Assembly (NCBI GenBank): GCA_937922805.1
Contig: CALAJV010000002.1
Span: forward strand, 124,001 to 188,000
Length of the DNA stretch: 64,000 bases
Direction of reading: 5' to 3'
Source of the DNA: an uncultured Acidimicrobiales bacterium
GTDB lineage: Bacteria; Actinomycetota; Acidimicrobiia; Acidimicrobiales; SZUA-35
Below, one piece after another: positions 43,042 through 51,806 of this stretch. The position numbers and the translations under genes are program-made. The notes beneath the pieces were generated by a model, which made no database searches, had not been told where the DNA came from, and was given only the letters and a program-made list of their open reading frames with translations. Each line of letters begins with the position of its first letter. Positions within the stretch are counted from its first letter, which is position 1.

Positions 43042-43878
43042 CTACGGAAAGCCGAAGCTAGAGCGCGGCCAGTAAACCAAAATCGCCTTGCCGACAATTT
43101 GTTCCGTTGACGTCAACTGCGGAGAACCGTCTTGCTGTAGCAGCTCCCGCCGCGAATCAGACAAAACAAACACCGACCCCTCAGACACGGTGATAGGACC
43201 GAAGTCCTGAGTGAATGTCCCCAGTTCCAAATACGGTTCATCTAAAGCGACTCCGTCGACCAAGATCCGATTGTCGCTCGCTTGCACTAGCTGACCTTCG
43301 GTTGCTATCACTCGTCTGATGAGGAACCCAGGACCCTCCGACTCGGCGGCCATGCTGCGAAGTTCCCGCTCAACCAAAACAACGTCGCCAGCTTCAGCGC
43401 TATCAAAGAGATAGCTCAACTTGTTTACATAGAACCGGTCGCCGGTAACCAACGTCGGATCCATTACCGGCGACGCGGTATAGATCGCCTGGACAGCTAT
43501 CAGGCGCACCACTAAGCCCAGCAGCACCGCGGCCATCGCGATCGCTACCCAACGCAACGTTCGCCGCTTGTTGGTTTTGTGTTCCGCGTCGCCACGAGGC
43601 TGGATGGTCGCCAACCCAGGCTCGGTTGTTATCTGCGGAGGGGGCGGCACAGCCGACTGGGTTTGCTCGCCATCGCCACCCAAAAGAGTTCGTTTCGATG
43701 GAGGAGCAGGAAAGAGAATTTCGGAGGTCGCAATGGTGCTACTGGCTCGCTCGTATTCACTTCGTTGAACCTCAGAATCGCCTGACCCGCTCTCACTACT
43801 CGTAACTCCGGGAGGTGGAGGAGATTGACGCCGTCGAGGAATGGGTTGCACCCGTCGTTGCTGACCGTCCTCAGACAT
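43042..43878 (-). CDS. Signal peptidase I paralogue lacking catalytic Ser and Lys
   Basis: The fold is that of signal peptidase I, with the N-terminal membrane segment (WVAIAMAAVLLGLVVRLIAV) and the beta domain ending in WPRSSFGFP. However, the catalytic Ser (in S-M-x-P-T-L) is Val138 in ASPVMDPTL, and the catalytic Lys (in K-R-x-I) is Arg188 in FLIRRVIAT. The usual GDNR box reads SDSRRELL. It is therefore expected to be inactive. A Pro-rich cytoplasmic N-terminus of about 110 residues is present. It lies next to two intact paralogues. A pseudo-enzyme role such as binding signal peptides or partner enzymes is inference. Confidence 0.85.
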   Translation of the reverse strand: MSEDGQQRRVQPIPRRRQSPPPPGVTSSESGSGDSEVQRSEYERASSTIATSEILFPAPPSKRTLLGGDGEQTQSAVPPPPQITTEPGLATIQPRGDAEHKTNKRRTLRWVAIAMAAVLLGLVVRLIAVQAIYTASPVMDPTLVTGDRFYVNKLSYLFDSAEAGDVVLVERELRSMAAESEGPGFLIRRVIATEGQLVQASDNRILVDGVALDEPYLELGTFTQDFGPITVSEGSVFVLSDSRRELLQQDGSPQLTSTEQIVGKAILVYWPRSSFGFP

Positions 43879-44113
43879 AGCGGCGTTGAATCATCGATGC
43901 GGTGACGAGCCGAGTCATTGGCTGGCTGTGCCTAACGTAGTGCGCCGGCAATATTGGGTTCGACAAGAACTGCTCGTACACAAGCGTCGTCATCTACCAT
44001 CCAGACTTGGCGCAAGTTCGATTCAGACCATTGGGCGATACTCAAGGGTAACGCTTTCACGCTTACGTTGGCATTCGGGCCCGGGTCGTCGCTCAGTTCC
44101 GACCGTGGTGCCC

Positions 44114-45016
44114 CTAGAGCCCGCCTAGGCTATTCAAAGGCCAAAACATGAAGAAAGCTCGACCAACCACTCGGTCTTGTGAAACCGGACCCAACTCGGA
44201 TCGAGAATCAGCCGATGCCCCTGGGTTTCGATTGTCGCCCATCACAAACAAATGATCCTCGGGAACGACCGATGGGCCGAAATCACTCGTCTCGGCGCCA
44301 GGATCCAGGTATGGCTCAAGCAGCAGCTGATCGTCGATGAGAACCTGGTTGTTCTCAATGAGGATTGTCTCGCCGGGCAAGGCAATGACCCGTTTGATCA
44401 CATCTTCCGGTTCGCCAGGCCGGGCTTCAATCTCCTGCTCAGTCTTGCGAAAGACGACGATGTCGCCCCGGTTAATATCTCCGACCCGGTATCCGATTTT
44501 GTTAACTAGAACTCGATCATTGATCATCAGCGTCGATTCCATCGAACTCGATGGAATCCAGAAAGCCTGCACAAAAAAGGCGCGAATCAAAAGGGCGATC
44601 AGAACTGACGCAACCAGAACGACCGCCCACTCGATCATATTTCGAGCACTATCAGAACGATCGAGATCGTCGTCGAGGTGGTCGTTGCCGGCATCAATCA
44701 CCGAATCATCAGAGGCGTCGTCCCGCAGCGAATCAATGTCGGTGGAATCTGAGTCGGGCGAGAAAATACCGCCTTGACTCCGGTTCGGACTAACTCGACT
44801 TGCGCCACTTGGAGGATCGTCGTTGACGTCAATGCGGCCCAATTGCATCGTGTCGCTTCGGACGTTGAAATCGCTAGGGGCCCATCGACCGGTGTCTAAT
44901 CTGGTCGGGCTTTCCGGGGTGCTCTTCTCTCGAGCGTCTTTACTAGGAGATTCAGGACTCGGCGGCATTTTTTCTGCCCCATAGCCCCACTTTGAATCAT
45001 TCAGTTCGTTCGTCAT
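44114..45016 (-). CDS. lepB: Signal peptidase I
   Basis: An active-looking type I signal peptidase, which removes signal peptides from exported proteins at the outer membrane face. The Ser is in WIPSSSMESTLMINDR, the Lys in VIKRVIALPGET, and GDNRNPGASADSR carries the conserved box with a small insert. One membrane segment (MIEWAVVLVASVLIALLIRAF) precedes the catalytic domain. The N-terminal about 130 cytoplasmic residues are polar and acidic and start NELNDSKWGYG, as in the third copy. Length 300 residues. It is the middle copy of three. Confidence 0.9.
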   Translation of the reverse strand: MTNELNDSKWGYGAEKMPPSPESPSKDAREKSTPESPTRLDTGRWAPSDFNVRSDTMQLGRIDVNDDPPSGASRVSPNRSQGGIFSPDSDSTDIDSLRDDASDDSVIDAGNDHLDDDLDRSDSARNMIEWAVVLVASVLIALLIRAFFVQAFWIPSSSMESTLMINDRVLVNKIGYRVGDINRGDIVVFRKTEQEIEARPGEPEDVIKRVIALPGETILIENNQVLIDDQLLLEPYLDPGAETSDFGPSVVPEDHLFVMGDNRNPGASADSRSELGPVSQDRVVGRAFFMFWPLNSLGGL

Positions 45017-45204
45017 CGAGATCCAGACTTATTGCGTTCGACTGCAGCGCCAACCGCGGGAATAATCGAAAGTCTAGCCAACTAGTTGACCGGTTCCTTG
45101 CTGCCGACTCCAACCAAGATGCCAAGCCAAACAGGGCTGATCAGACCGCTTCTGGGCCACCTTGAAGGTGCATACGTGACTGGCCTTACTCCGTCTGCTA
45201 GCGG

Positions 45205-46284
45205 CTACAAGCCACCGATCCTGCTACTTGGCCAGAAGGTCACGAAGGCCCGGCCGACGACTCGATCCTGCGAAACTGGACCTAACTCGAAGCGAGAATC
45301 AGCCGAATGCTCGCGATTGTCACCCATCACGAACAGGTGCCCGTCAGGCACAATCTCAGGGCCAAACTGACTTGTGAGGACCCCGCGTTCAAGATAGGGC
45401 TCGACCAACAGCTTGCCATCGATTCTTACTTCGTTGTTCTCAATGTGTATCGTCTCCCCCGGCAACGCAATGACCCGTTTGATTATGTCTTTCGGGTCGT
45501 CAGGCCTGGACTCGATCTCATCGTCGGTTTTGTGGAAGACGATTATGTCGCCGCGTTGGATGTCTTTGAATCGGTAGCCCAATTTGTCAACGAAGACTTT
45601 GTCGTCGACAGCTAACGTGGATTCCATTGAGCTCGATGGGATCCAAAAGGCTTGGGCCAGGAAGCTCTGAACAAACAAAGCAATCAGCGCCGACACGCCG
45701 AGGACAACCGCCCATTCGATAATACTTCGAGACCGGTTCGGTGGTTCGTTTTCAGAGACGTCGGGCCGCTGTCGCCTGGGCTGGCTTCTATGGCCGTCGT
45801 GCTGGCGATCTCTGCGAGCCCGCATTGCCCGAGCCGACTCGTAGCGTCGCTCGTTCGAATCGCCATTGGGGCTAGTTCGTCGGGATTGGTTCCGGTCACG
45901 AGAATCGGACTGGTCGCGAAGATCAGGCTGGTCGCCAAGATCAAACTGGCGTGACCGCTCTCTACTGACCGGACTTTCGACGTCAAGCGACGAGTCTAAA
46001 CGAGCGACTCCATTGCCTTGGTTTCTATCGATCGGGCTATGAACGTTACCAACGCCGGAAAGTCCGTAGTTGTCGAAAAAGTCTGGCTCGGATTGCCCAT
46101 ACCGAACGGTTTTTCCACCTGCTGCCCTGTTGATTGGAACGGTGCCTGCTTGGCTCATCATCGGCGGAGCCCAGCGGCCAGATTCGAGCCGGAGAACAGT
46201 GTCTTGAGGACGAGGTCGCGGGTCAACTGAAGTCGGGTTCCGCCCCACTCCATAGCCCCATTTGTCGTTCAAATCTTTCGACAT
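45205..46284 (-). CDS. lepB: Signal peptidase I, long form
   Basis: A second intact type I signal peptidase of about 359 residues. Catalytic Ser lies in WIPSSSMESTLAVDDK, Lys in IIKRVIALPGET, and GDNREHSADSR is complete. The membrane segment is IIEWAVVLGVSALIALFVQS. The N-terminal cytoplasmic region is long, polar and rich in Arg/Asp/Ser, with the motif DKWGYG shared with the middle copy. ATG 46284 matches the start of that copy; an in-frame ATG at 46326 adds 14 residues. Confidence 0.9.
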   Translation of the reverse strand: MSKDLNDKWGYGVGRNPTSVDPRPRPQDTVLRLESGRWAPPMMSQAGTVPINRAAGGKTVRYGQSEPDFFDNYGLSGVGNVHSPIDRNQGNGVARLDSSLDVESPVSRERSRQFDLGDQPDLRDQSDSRDRNQSRRTSPNGDSNERRYESARAMRARRDRQHDGHRSQPRRQRPDVSENEPPNRSRSIIEWAVVLGVSALIALFVQSFLAQAFWIPSSSMESTLAVDDKVFVDKLGYRFKDIQRGDIIVFHKTDDEIESRPDDPKDIIKRVIALPGETIHIENNEVRIDGKLLVEPYLERGVLTSQFGPEIVPDGHLFVMGDNREHSADSRFELGPVSQDRVVGRAFVTFWPSSRIGGL

Positions 46285-46395
46285 CAACATCCAGACCTCA
46301 ATATCAGCTGAGGAATTCACCTTCATCCGACATTTAGGAGTTTACCAACTGATCCTCATGATCTCTGTCGGACGACACTGGTGTATTCGTTAGCG

Positions 46396-47376
46396 TTACC
46401 GATATCGCTGAAGAATCCGCTTCGCACTATCGCTCGCCAGGGTTTCTGCATTGGGCAGTTCCTCGTTTGAAAGTACTGTCGCAGCCGGACCCAATCGCAC
46501 TAATAGGCGCTCAAGCCATGGCAGGGCGCTGATCACCAGGGTGGCCTCTAGTTGACCGTCGGACCGCTTCACCACGTTCTCACAGGGGTAGGCCTCGGTA
46601 ACCCATTGAGCTTCAGGAGCCAACAGGAGAGTTATTCTCGGAGCACCAGCTTGGGGATGGAAGATGCTTAGCCGGTCGGTCGGCCATTGAACAGAGTCTT
46701 GAACGCCGCTCGGTGAGTCCTGGCTCTTTTGAGCCGAAAGCTCGTTCAGGTTCTCGATACGGTCAACCCTAAAGATCCGTTCGCCATCAGCTTGCCGGCA
46801 CCAGCCATGGAGATACCAATTGCCGGAGTCAGCAAAGATTCTCCACGGAGCTACAACCCGTGTTGTATATTCATCTCGCCCATACGAGTAATACCGCATT
46901 TCTACCTCAACCGCCGAGGCAGCGGCGGTTCTCAACCGTTCCAGTAGAGATTCCTCGGCCGTTCCTAAATGAACGTCGACCGTTTCGTCGCGAACCAGCC
47001 CGAGGGTTGCCTCAAGTTTATTCAACGCCCGGGCAAGGGCCCCGCTCTGATCGGTGCCAGGAACCGACAACAACCCATCCGACGATGCCAGCAGGGCAAG
47101 ACCTTGGCTCGGAGTGAGGCGTAACGGTCGAGCAAAGAAGTCGGCGAGCCGAATCGTAACTCTGCCTTCGTCATCGATTTGCACATCGACCAACGCGTCG
47201 GGTGAATAGGGCGGCAAGCCAACCATATAAATCACGCCGAGATCAGCCAGGAGGGTTTCTTCGGTCATGCCGAACCGTTGAGCAACGTCGGCCACCCGCT
47301 CTCCTGGGTTAGCGACGATCCACGGAACAACAGCTAGCACTCGGCGAACTCGATCGGCAGCGGTAACTCGGCTCAT
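46396..47376 (-). CDS. pafC: PafC, WYL-domain transcription factor
   Basis: A WYL-domain protein with an N-terminal winged helix-turn-helix (DRVRRVLAVVPWIVAN and VADVAQRFGMTEETLLADL) and the WYL core GNWYLHGWCRQADG, followed by a C-terminal WCX region. PafB and PafC form a heteromeric activator of mycobacterial DNA-damage genes. Overlap with PafB is four bases (ATGA), and the two share an operon downstream of pafA. ATG 47376 is the start chosen. Confidence 0.9.
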   Translation of the reverse strand: MSRVTAADRVRRVLAVVPWIVANPGERVADVAQRFGMTEETLLADLGVIYMVGLPPYSPDALVDVQIDDEGRVTIRLADFFARPLRLTPSQGLALLASSDGLLSVPGTDQSGALARALNKLEATLGLVRDETVDVHLGTAEESLLERLRTAAASAVEVEMRYYSYGRDEYTTRVVAPWRIFADSGNWYLHGWCRQADGERIFRVDRIENLNELSAQKSQDSPSGVQDSVQWPTDRLSIFHPQAGAPRITLLLAPEAQWVTEAYPCENVVKRSDGQLEATLVISALPWLERLLVRLGPAATVLSNEELPNAETLASDSAKRILQRYR

Positions 47377-48353
47377 CGTAAAGCCTCGCCATTCGATCCC
47401 CGTTCGATATCTTCTAACCAGCCGACGATCTGTTGGCGCCACTCGGCTGGTTCCAAAAGTTCTGCATACTCGAGAAACCCAAGTACAAACGTTCTGAACG
47501 CAGACAAGTTGACTACGGGAACATCAAAGACTGCGCTGCCGTCGGCCTGCTCATGTCGAGAAATGTCTGATCCGAGTTGGCGGGCCGCCATCGCAACTCG
47601 ATCGGCATCGACCAGCAATTTCGCCACGGTCGGGCTCTCATCTCCAACCAACCACGGCTGAATCGGGCCGGCCGCACCAGCTGATGTTTGCTGATTTTCC
47701 ACTTTGGCATCGATGATTGTCACCAAGCTCTCGAAGCGATCGAGACGAAAATTGCGCTCATCTTCACGGACTCGGTCGTATCCAGTCAAGTACCAACGGC
47801 CTCGGTGAAAGTCCAGGCGCCATGGGTCGACAGTCCGAGGTTGATCGCGATAGACGAATTCCACCACCCGCTTTTCAGAAATCGCTTGGAATAGAACGAC
47901 CAACGACGGATCGGTCGGGATGTTAGCCACGACCCCATTGACCACATCGGTGTCAGCCGCAACAGCAGGAGTCTCGCCGTCGCCAACACTCATCCCTCCT
48001 AGCTTCCAAAGAGCCTCTTGGTCGCCTAAACCATCGAGGCGGACGGTGAGCGACGCCAGATGAAGGGCCGCCAGTTCGTCGGGGGCCAAACCTGGATCTG
48101 GGAGATAGTAATCATCATGATCGATCCGGTATCCATCAACTGGTGGATCAGTAGCTGGAACTTTCTCGACTGTTAGCGGAACACCAAGAACGCGGAGGTC
48201 GTCTTTGTCTCGCTCGAAGGCGCGATGAAAGGCAGTTCCAGGCGGAGGATACCCTTCCACCTTTTGTCGGAGCTCTTCAGCCGCCAATGGGCGCGTTGTG
48301 TCGAGCAATACTGCAGTTAGATTCAGCAGGCGCTCGAGCTTGTTTGTCGACAT
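47373..48353 (-). CDS. pafB: PafB, WYL-domain transcription factor
   Basis: N-terminal helix-turn-helix (TNKLERLLNLTAVLLDT and EELRQKVEGYP), central WYL core GRWYLTGYDRVRED and C-terminal WCX domain. In mycobacteria it partners PafC to activate SOS-independent DNA-repair genes, and its ligand is a nucleic-acid fragment. ATG 48353 is preferred over an upstream GTG/ATG at 48449 since it matches the HTH start. It lies about 125 bases after pafA and is translationally coupled to pafC. Confidence 0.9.
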   Translation of the reverse strand: MSTNKLERLLNLTAVLLDTTRPLAAEELRQKVEGYPPPGTAFHRAFERDKDDLRVLGVPLTVEKVPATDPPVDGYRIDHDDYYLPDPGLAPDELAALHLASLTVRLDGLGDQEALWKLGGMSVGDGETPAVAADTDVVNGVVANIPTDPSLVVLFQAISEKRVVEFVYRDQPRTVDPWRLDFHRGRWYLTGYDRVREDERNFRLDRFESLVTIIDAKVENQQTSAGAAGPIQPWLVGDESPTVAKLLVDADRVAMAARQLGSDISRHEQADGSAVFDVPVVNLSAFRTFVLGFLEYAELLEPAEWRQQIVGWLEDIERGSNGEALR

Positions 48354-48477
48354 TTCTAAACCTGGAACTACTCGATGGTCTGTGGGATGCCCGGAGCCTG
48401 TGGGCTCGAAGGGGCGTCGTGTACTACGAATCTTAGTGGCCAGAGCCAACCTTGAGTTGGGTAAACCGTGCCGCCGG

Positions 48478-49839
48478 CTAGAGAGTTTCGATGAGCTTCG
48501 CTACCCGATCATCATCGTATTTGAACGGATCCTTGCATAACACAGTTCGCTGGGCTTGATCGTTTAGCTTGAGATGAACCCAATCGACGGTGTAGTCACG
48601 CTTCTTTTCTTTTGCCTTACGAATGAAGTCGCCCCGTAATTTGGCTCGAGTGGTTTGCGGCGGAGTATCAATAGCCGCATACATTTCAGCATCTTCAAGC
48701 GTTCGTTCCGCTAAACCATGATCTTGCAGTTTGTAGAACAATCCGCGATCAGTTCGGATGTCGTGATATTGCAGATCGAGAAGAGCAACCTTGGCATGCC
48801 CAAGCGGAAGATCATGCTTCTTTCGGTACGACTCGATCAGGTTGTATTTGATAACCCAGTCAAGTTCCGTGTCGAGTTTGAACGGATCGCTTTCTAGATG
48901 CGTCATCACGTGTTCCCACATCCGAAGAGCTTTCAATTCATCGGGCGGAAAACCGTGAGTCTCTTCGTAGCGAAGGGCTCGGTTAAGATACTCGCTCTGG
49001 ATTTCAAAGGCGGAGGCCTCGCGACCACTTGCCAGTCGAACCTTTCGAGTCATGGTCAGATCGTGGCTGATCTCACGTATCGCTCGGATCGGATTCTCGA
49101 GCGTCATATCACGCAAAATGCAATCCGGATCTTCAACCATCCGTAGGAGAATGGCCATTGCCCCTACTTTTAAGTACGTGGTGTACTCACTCATATTCGA
49201 GTCGCCAACGATCACGTGTAACCGGCGGAAATGCTCGGCATCAGCGTGGGGTTCGTCTCGGGTATTAATAATCGGCCGTGATCTAGTGGTTGCTGACGAA
49301 ACTCCTTCCCAAATATGCTCGGCTCGCTGGCTAACCGCAAACATGGCGCCCCGAGCAGTTTGGAGAACTTTCCCCGCTCCGGCATAGATCTGACGACTTA
49401 CCAAGAAAGGAATCAAGATCTCGCGGTAATGGCTTAGATCGTCGTTTCGGGTCGTCAGATAGTTTTCGTGGCACCCATAGGAGTTACCAGCCGAGTCAGT
49501 GTTGTTCTTGAACAGATGAACGACGCCCCGAATACCTTCATCTTGCAGTCTCTGTTCAGCTGAGTCGAGCAACTGTTCTAGGATCCGTTCGCCTGCTTTG
49601 TCGTGAACGACGACTTGACCTATCGAGTCGCATTCAGCTGTGGCGTACTCAGGGTGCGAGCCAACGTCGAGATACAGCCGGGCCCCGTTTACCAAGAAGA
49701 CGTTCGAAGAACGCCCCCAAGAGACAACCCGCCTGAAAAGGTAGCGCGCAACCTCATCCGGGCTCAGACGTCTCTGGCCACGAAGAGTGCAGGTAACCCC
49801 GTACTCTGTTTCGATTCCGTAGATGCGGCGTTTATGCAC
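48478..49839 (-). CDS. pafA: PafA, Pup-protein ligase
   Basis: A 453-residue glutamine-synthetase-like ligase that joins the C-terminal Glu of deamidated Pup to a Lys of target proteins using ATP. The N-terminus [16 protein letters not shown] has the metal-binding Glu set. Other strong signatures are [53 protein letters not shown] and [16 protein letters not shown] near the end. Start is GTG 49839. Located between prcA and pafB, as in mycobacteria. Confidence 0.95.
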   Translation of the reverse strand: MHKRRIYGIETEYGVTCTLRGQRRLSPDEVARYLFRRVVSWGRSSNVFLVNGARLYLDVGSHPEYATAECDSIGQVVVHDKAGERILEQLLDSAEQRLQDEGIRGVVHLFKNNTDSAGNSYGCHENYLTTRNDDLSHYREILIPFLVSRQIYAGAGKVLQTARGAMFAVSQRAEHIWEGVSSATTRSRPIINTRDEPHADAEHFRRLHVIVGDSNMSEYTTYLKVGAMAILLRMVEDPDCILRDMTLENPIRAIREISHDLTMTRKVRLASGREASAFEIQSEYLNRALRYEETHGFPPDELKALRMWEHVMTHLESDPFKLDTELDWVIKYNLIESYRKKHDLPLGHAKVALLDLQYHDIRTDRGLFYKLQDHGLAERTLEDAEMYAAIDTPPQTTRAKLRGDFIRKAKEKKRDYTVDWVHLKLNDQAQRTVLCKDPFKYDDDRVAKLIETL

Positions 49840-49922
49840 GCTCTCAACTTAGCCGCGGATCGGCGGCGACGAGTATCCGGATCCAGGAATATTCAGTTGA
49901 GGCCAGTCGAAGTAGGCTTCGC

Positions 49923-50600
49923 TCAACTAAGAAGCGAGCTTATTTCGTCGTTTTCCAACCGTCTAAAGCAGCGGCCACCGTCGGCTCTTTCCAACACAGC
50001 TACCTCAAGCTCTTCGGCACCAAGGGTCCGATCGTCGCCAGCAAGTGCAGAAACCGATGCCTGCAACGCGCTACCGAAGTCCAAGTTCTCGTTGTAGCTT
50101 GATGCCAGGCGCTCACGTATTGATTCTGCTTGACCGCCAAGCACAGCAAACCCATCTTCGTCGCTGACGGAACCGTCATAACGGATGTGGAACATTCGAT
50201 CGCCCTCGGTGTCGAAGCCAATTGAGGCGACAAGAATTTCTACTTCGAGTGGCTTCGTCTCATGGGTGAATATTTGTCCCAGCATTTGAGCGTATTGATT
50301 GGCCAACGCTTGCGGATCAACGTCATCTCGCGAGTAGGTGTATCCCTTAATATCAGCGTGCCGAATGCCAGCTATTCGAAGCTGATCGTATTCGTTGTAT
50401 CGACCCACACCGGCAAAGGCGATCCGGTCATAAATCTCCGAAACTTTTCTCAAATTGCGGGACGGGTTCTCAGCGCATAAAACAACGCCGTCGGCACATT
50501 CAACCGCAGCGACACTTCGGCCTCGAGCTATGCCTTTTTGGGCGAAATCCGCCCGATCTTTCATTAATTGCTCGGGCGCTACATAGAACGGCATATTCAT
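49923..50600 (-). CDS. prcA: Proteasome subunit alpha
   Basis: A 225-residue alpha-type subunit of the bacterial 20S proteasome. The opening PFYVAPEQLMKDRADFAQKG is the gating N-terminus, followed by GIARGRSVAAVECADGVVL and CAENPSRNLRKVSEIYDRI. No catalytic Thr is present, as expected. Start ATG overlaps prcB stop (ATGA); an ATG two codons later at 50594 is equally possible. Alpha rings cap the beta rings and bind the ARC/Mpa ATPase through its C-terminal tail. Confidence 0.95.
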   Translation of the reverse strand: MNMPFYVAPEQLMKDRADFAQKGIARGRSVAAVECADGVVLCAENPSRNLRKVSEIYDRIAFAGVGRYNEYDQLRIAGIRHADIKGYTYSRDDVDPQALANQYAQMLGQIFTHETKPLEVEILVASIGFDTEGDRMFHIRYDGSVSDEDGFAVLGGQAESIRERLASSYNENLDFGSALQASVSALAGDDRTLGAEELEVAVLERADGGRCFRRLENDEISSLLS

Positions 50601-51406
50601 TTGGCAGAACCCCTCGAGGTAAATTCGGCCAACAATCGCTCAAACCGGGCCGCAATATCGTCTTCTTCAAGTTCGGCGTAACCGTCGCTAGTGATCGAGG
50701 CAACAATGGGGTAAATCCCGCGCATGCTATCGGGCCCTCCGGTCGCTGAATCGTCGTCAGCTGCGGTAAACAGCGCTTTGATCATCAAATCGATGGCTTC
50801 ATCTTTTGTGTTCGAATCGCTGTGCCCAAGCTTAATTACAGTTCGGGCAAAGAGACTTCCAGATCCCGACGCAATGTAATCCTCTTCTTCGTAACGGCCG
50901 CCAGTAACGTCATAAGCGAACAAGCGACCGACTTCACGGCGCCTGTCGAACCCAGCGAACAGCGGCACCACTACCAAACCTTGCATTGCCGCTGGCAAAT
51001 GTCCTCGAAGCATTTGTGAGAGCTGGTTGGCCTTACCCTCAAGCGAAAGTGGACGACCTTCGACTTTTTCGTAGTGTTCAAGCTGAAGCTGAAACATCTT
51101 TACCATCTCAAGCGCTGGACCGGCTGCTCCAGCGATGGCAACACCGGACCACTTGTCGGCCGGGAACACCTTTTGCATGTTCCGATGGCTAATGAGGTTG
51201 CCTGACGTGGCTCTGCGGTCACCGGCGATAATTACACCGTCTTGATACCTAGCGGCGACGACCGTCGTGCCATGGGTAATCTCTACCGCGTCCGACTGTT
51301 GATAGCCGTCCGCCACAATTGAGCCATGATCAGTTGGGTAGCGTCCCATGAGGCCGGAGAAGCTGGGACCCGGATCTTCGCTCGGATCAAATTTTGGAAG
51401 CGTCAT
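50597..51406 (-). CDS. prcB: Proteasome subunit beta, catalytic
   Basis: A 269-residue beta subunit. A propeptide of about 46 residues precedes the processing site HG-TTVVAARYQDGV, where Thr47 becomes the N-terminal nucleophile. GDRRATSGNLISHRN and GAAGPALEMVKMFQ follow. It forms the inner rings of the 20S core that degrades pupylated proteins. Translational overlap with prcA keeps the two in balance. ATG 51406 is the start. Confidence 0.95.
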   Translation of the reverse strand: MTLPKFDPSEDPGPSFSGLMGRYPTDHGSIVADGYQQSDAVEITHGTTVVAARYQDGVIIAGDRRATSGNLISHRNMQKVFPADKWSGVAIAGAAGPALEMVKMFQLQLEHYEKVEGRPLSLEGKANQLSQMLRGHLPAAMQGLVVVPLFAGFDRRREVGRLFAYDVTGGRYEEEDYIASGSGSLFARTVIKLGHSDSNTKDEAIDLMIKALFTAADDDSATGGPDSMRGIYPIVASITSDGYAELEEDDIAARFERLLAEFTSRGSAK

Positions 51407-51534
51407 AGGTCACCGATCCTATCGGTTGAATCGCGTTCGAGCTGCGACTGGTAGCTGGTTAGTCCCAGAAACTAGAGGGCTTCTTCTGGTTACGATCGGT
51501 CGCCGCTGCAATCCGATCAGGGCGTAGTCGTTAG

Positions 51535-51729
51535 TTACTGACCGCCCTTTTGTATATAGCTTTTGACGAAATCTTCGGCGTTGGTTTCTAGTACCTCGTC
51601 GATCTCATCGAGCAGGTCATCAAGTTCGGCCTTGAGCGCCTCACCTGATTCACTTCCTGCCGTTTCGGTCTCGGCGACCTCTTCTTGAGGTCGCGGAGCG
51701 TTCTTCTTGACCTGTTCACGCTCAGCCAT
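51535..51729 (-). CDS. pup: Prokaryotic ubiquitin-like protein Pup
   Basis: A 64-residue, acidic and largely disordered protein ending in KGGQ. The C-terminal Gln must be deamidated to Glu by Dop before PafA can attach it to a target Lys. The [17 protein letters not shown] helix is the ARC/Mpa-binding segment. AGGAGG lies five bases before ATG 51729. It lies between dop and prcB. Confidence 0.97.
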   Translation of the reverse strand: MAEREQVKKNAPRPQEEVAETETAGSESGEALKAELDDLLDEIDEVLETNAEDFVKSYIQKGGQ

Positions 51730-51806
51730 TTTGTCCTCCTACGGTTGACAACGAAAGTAGCCAAATTTCATGCACGATTGGGCTGGTCAGTTGGTTGCTC
51801 ACCACA

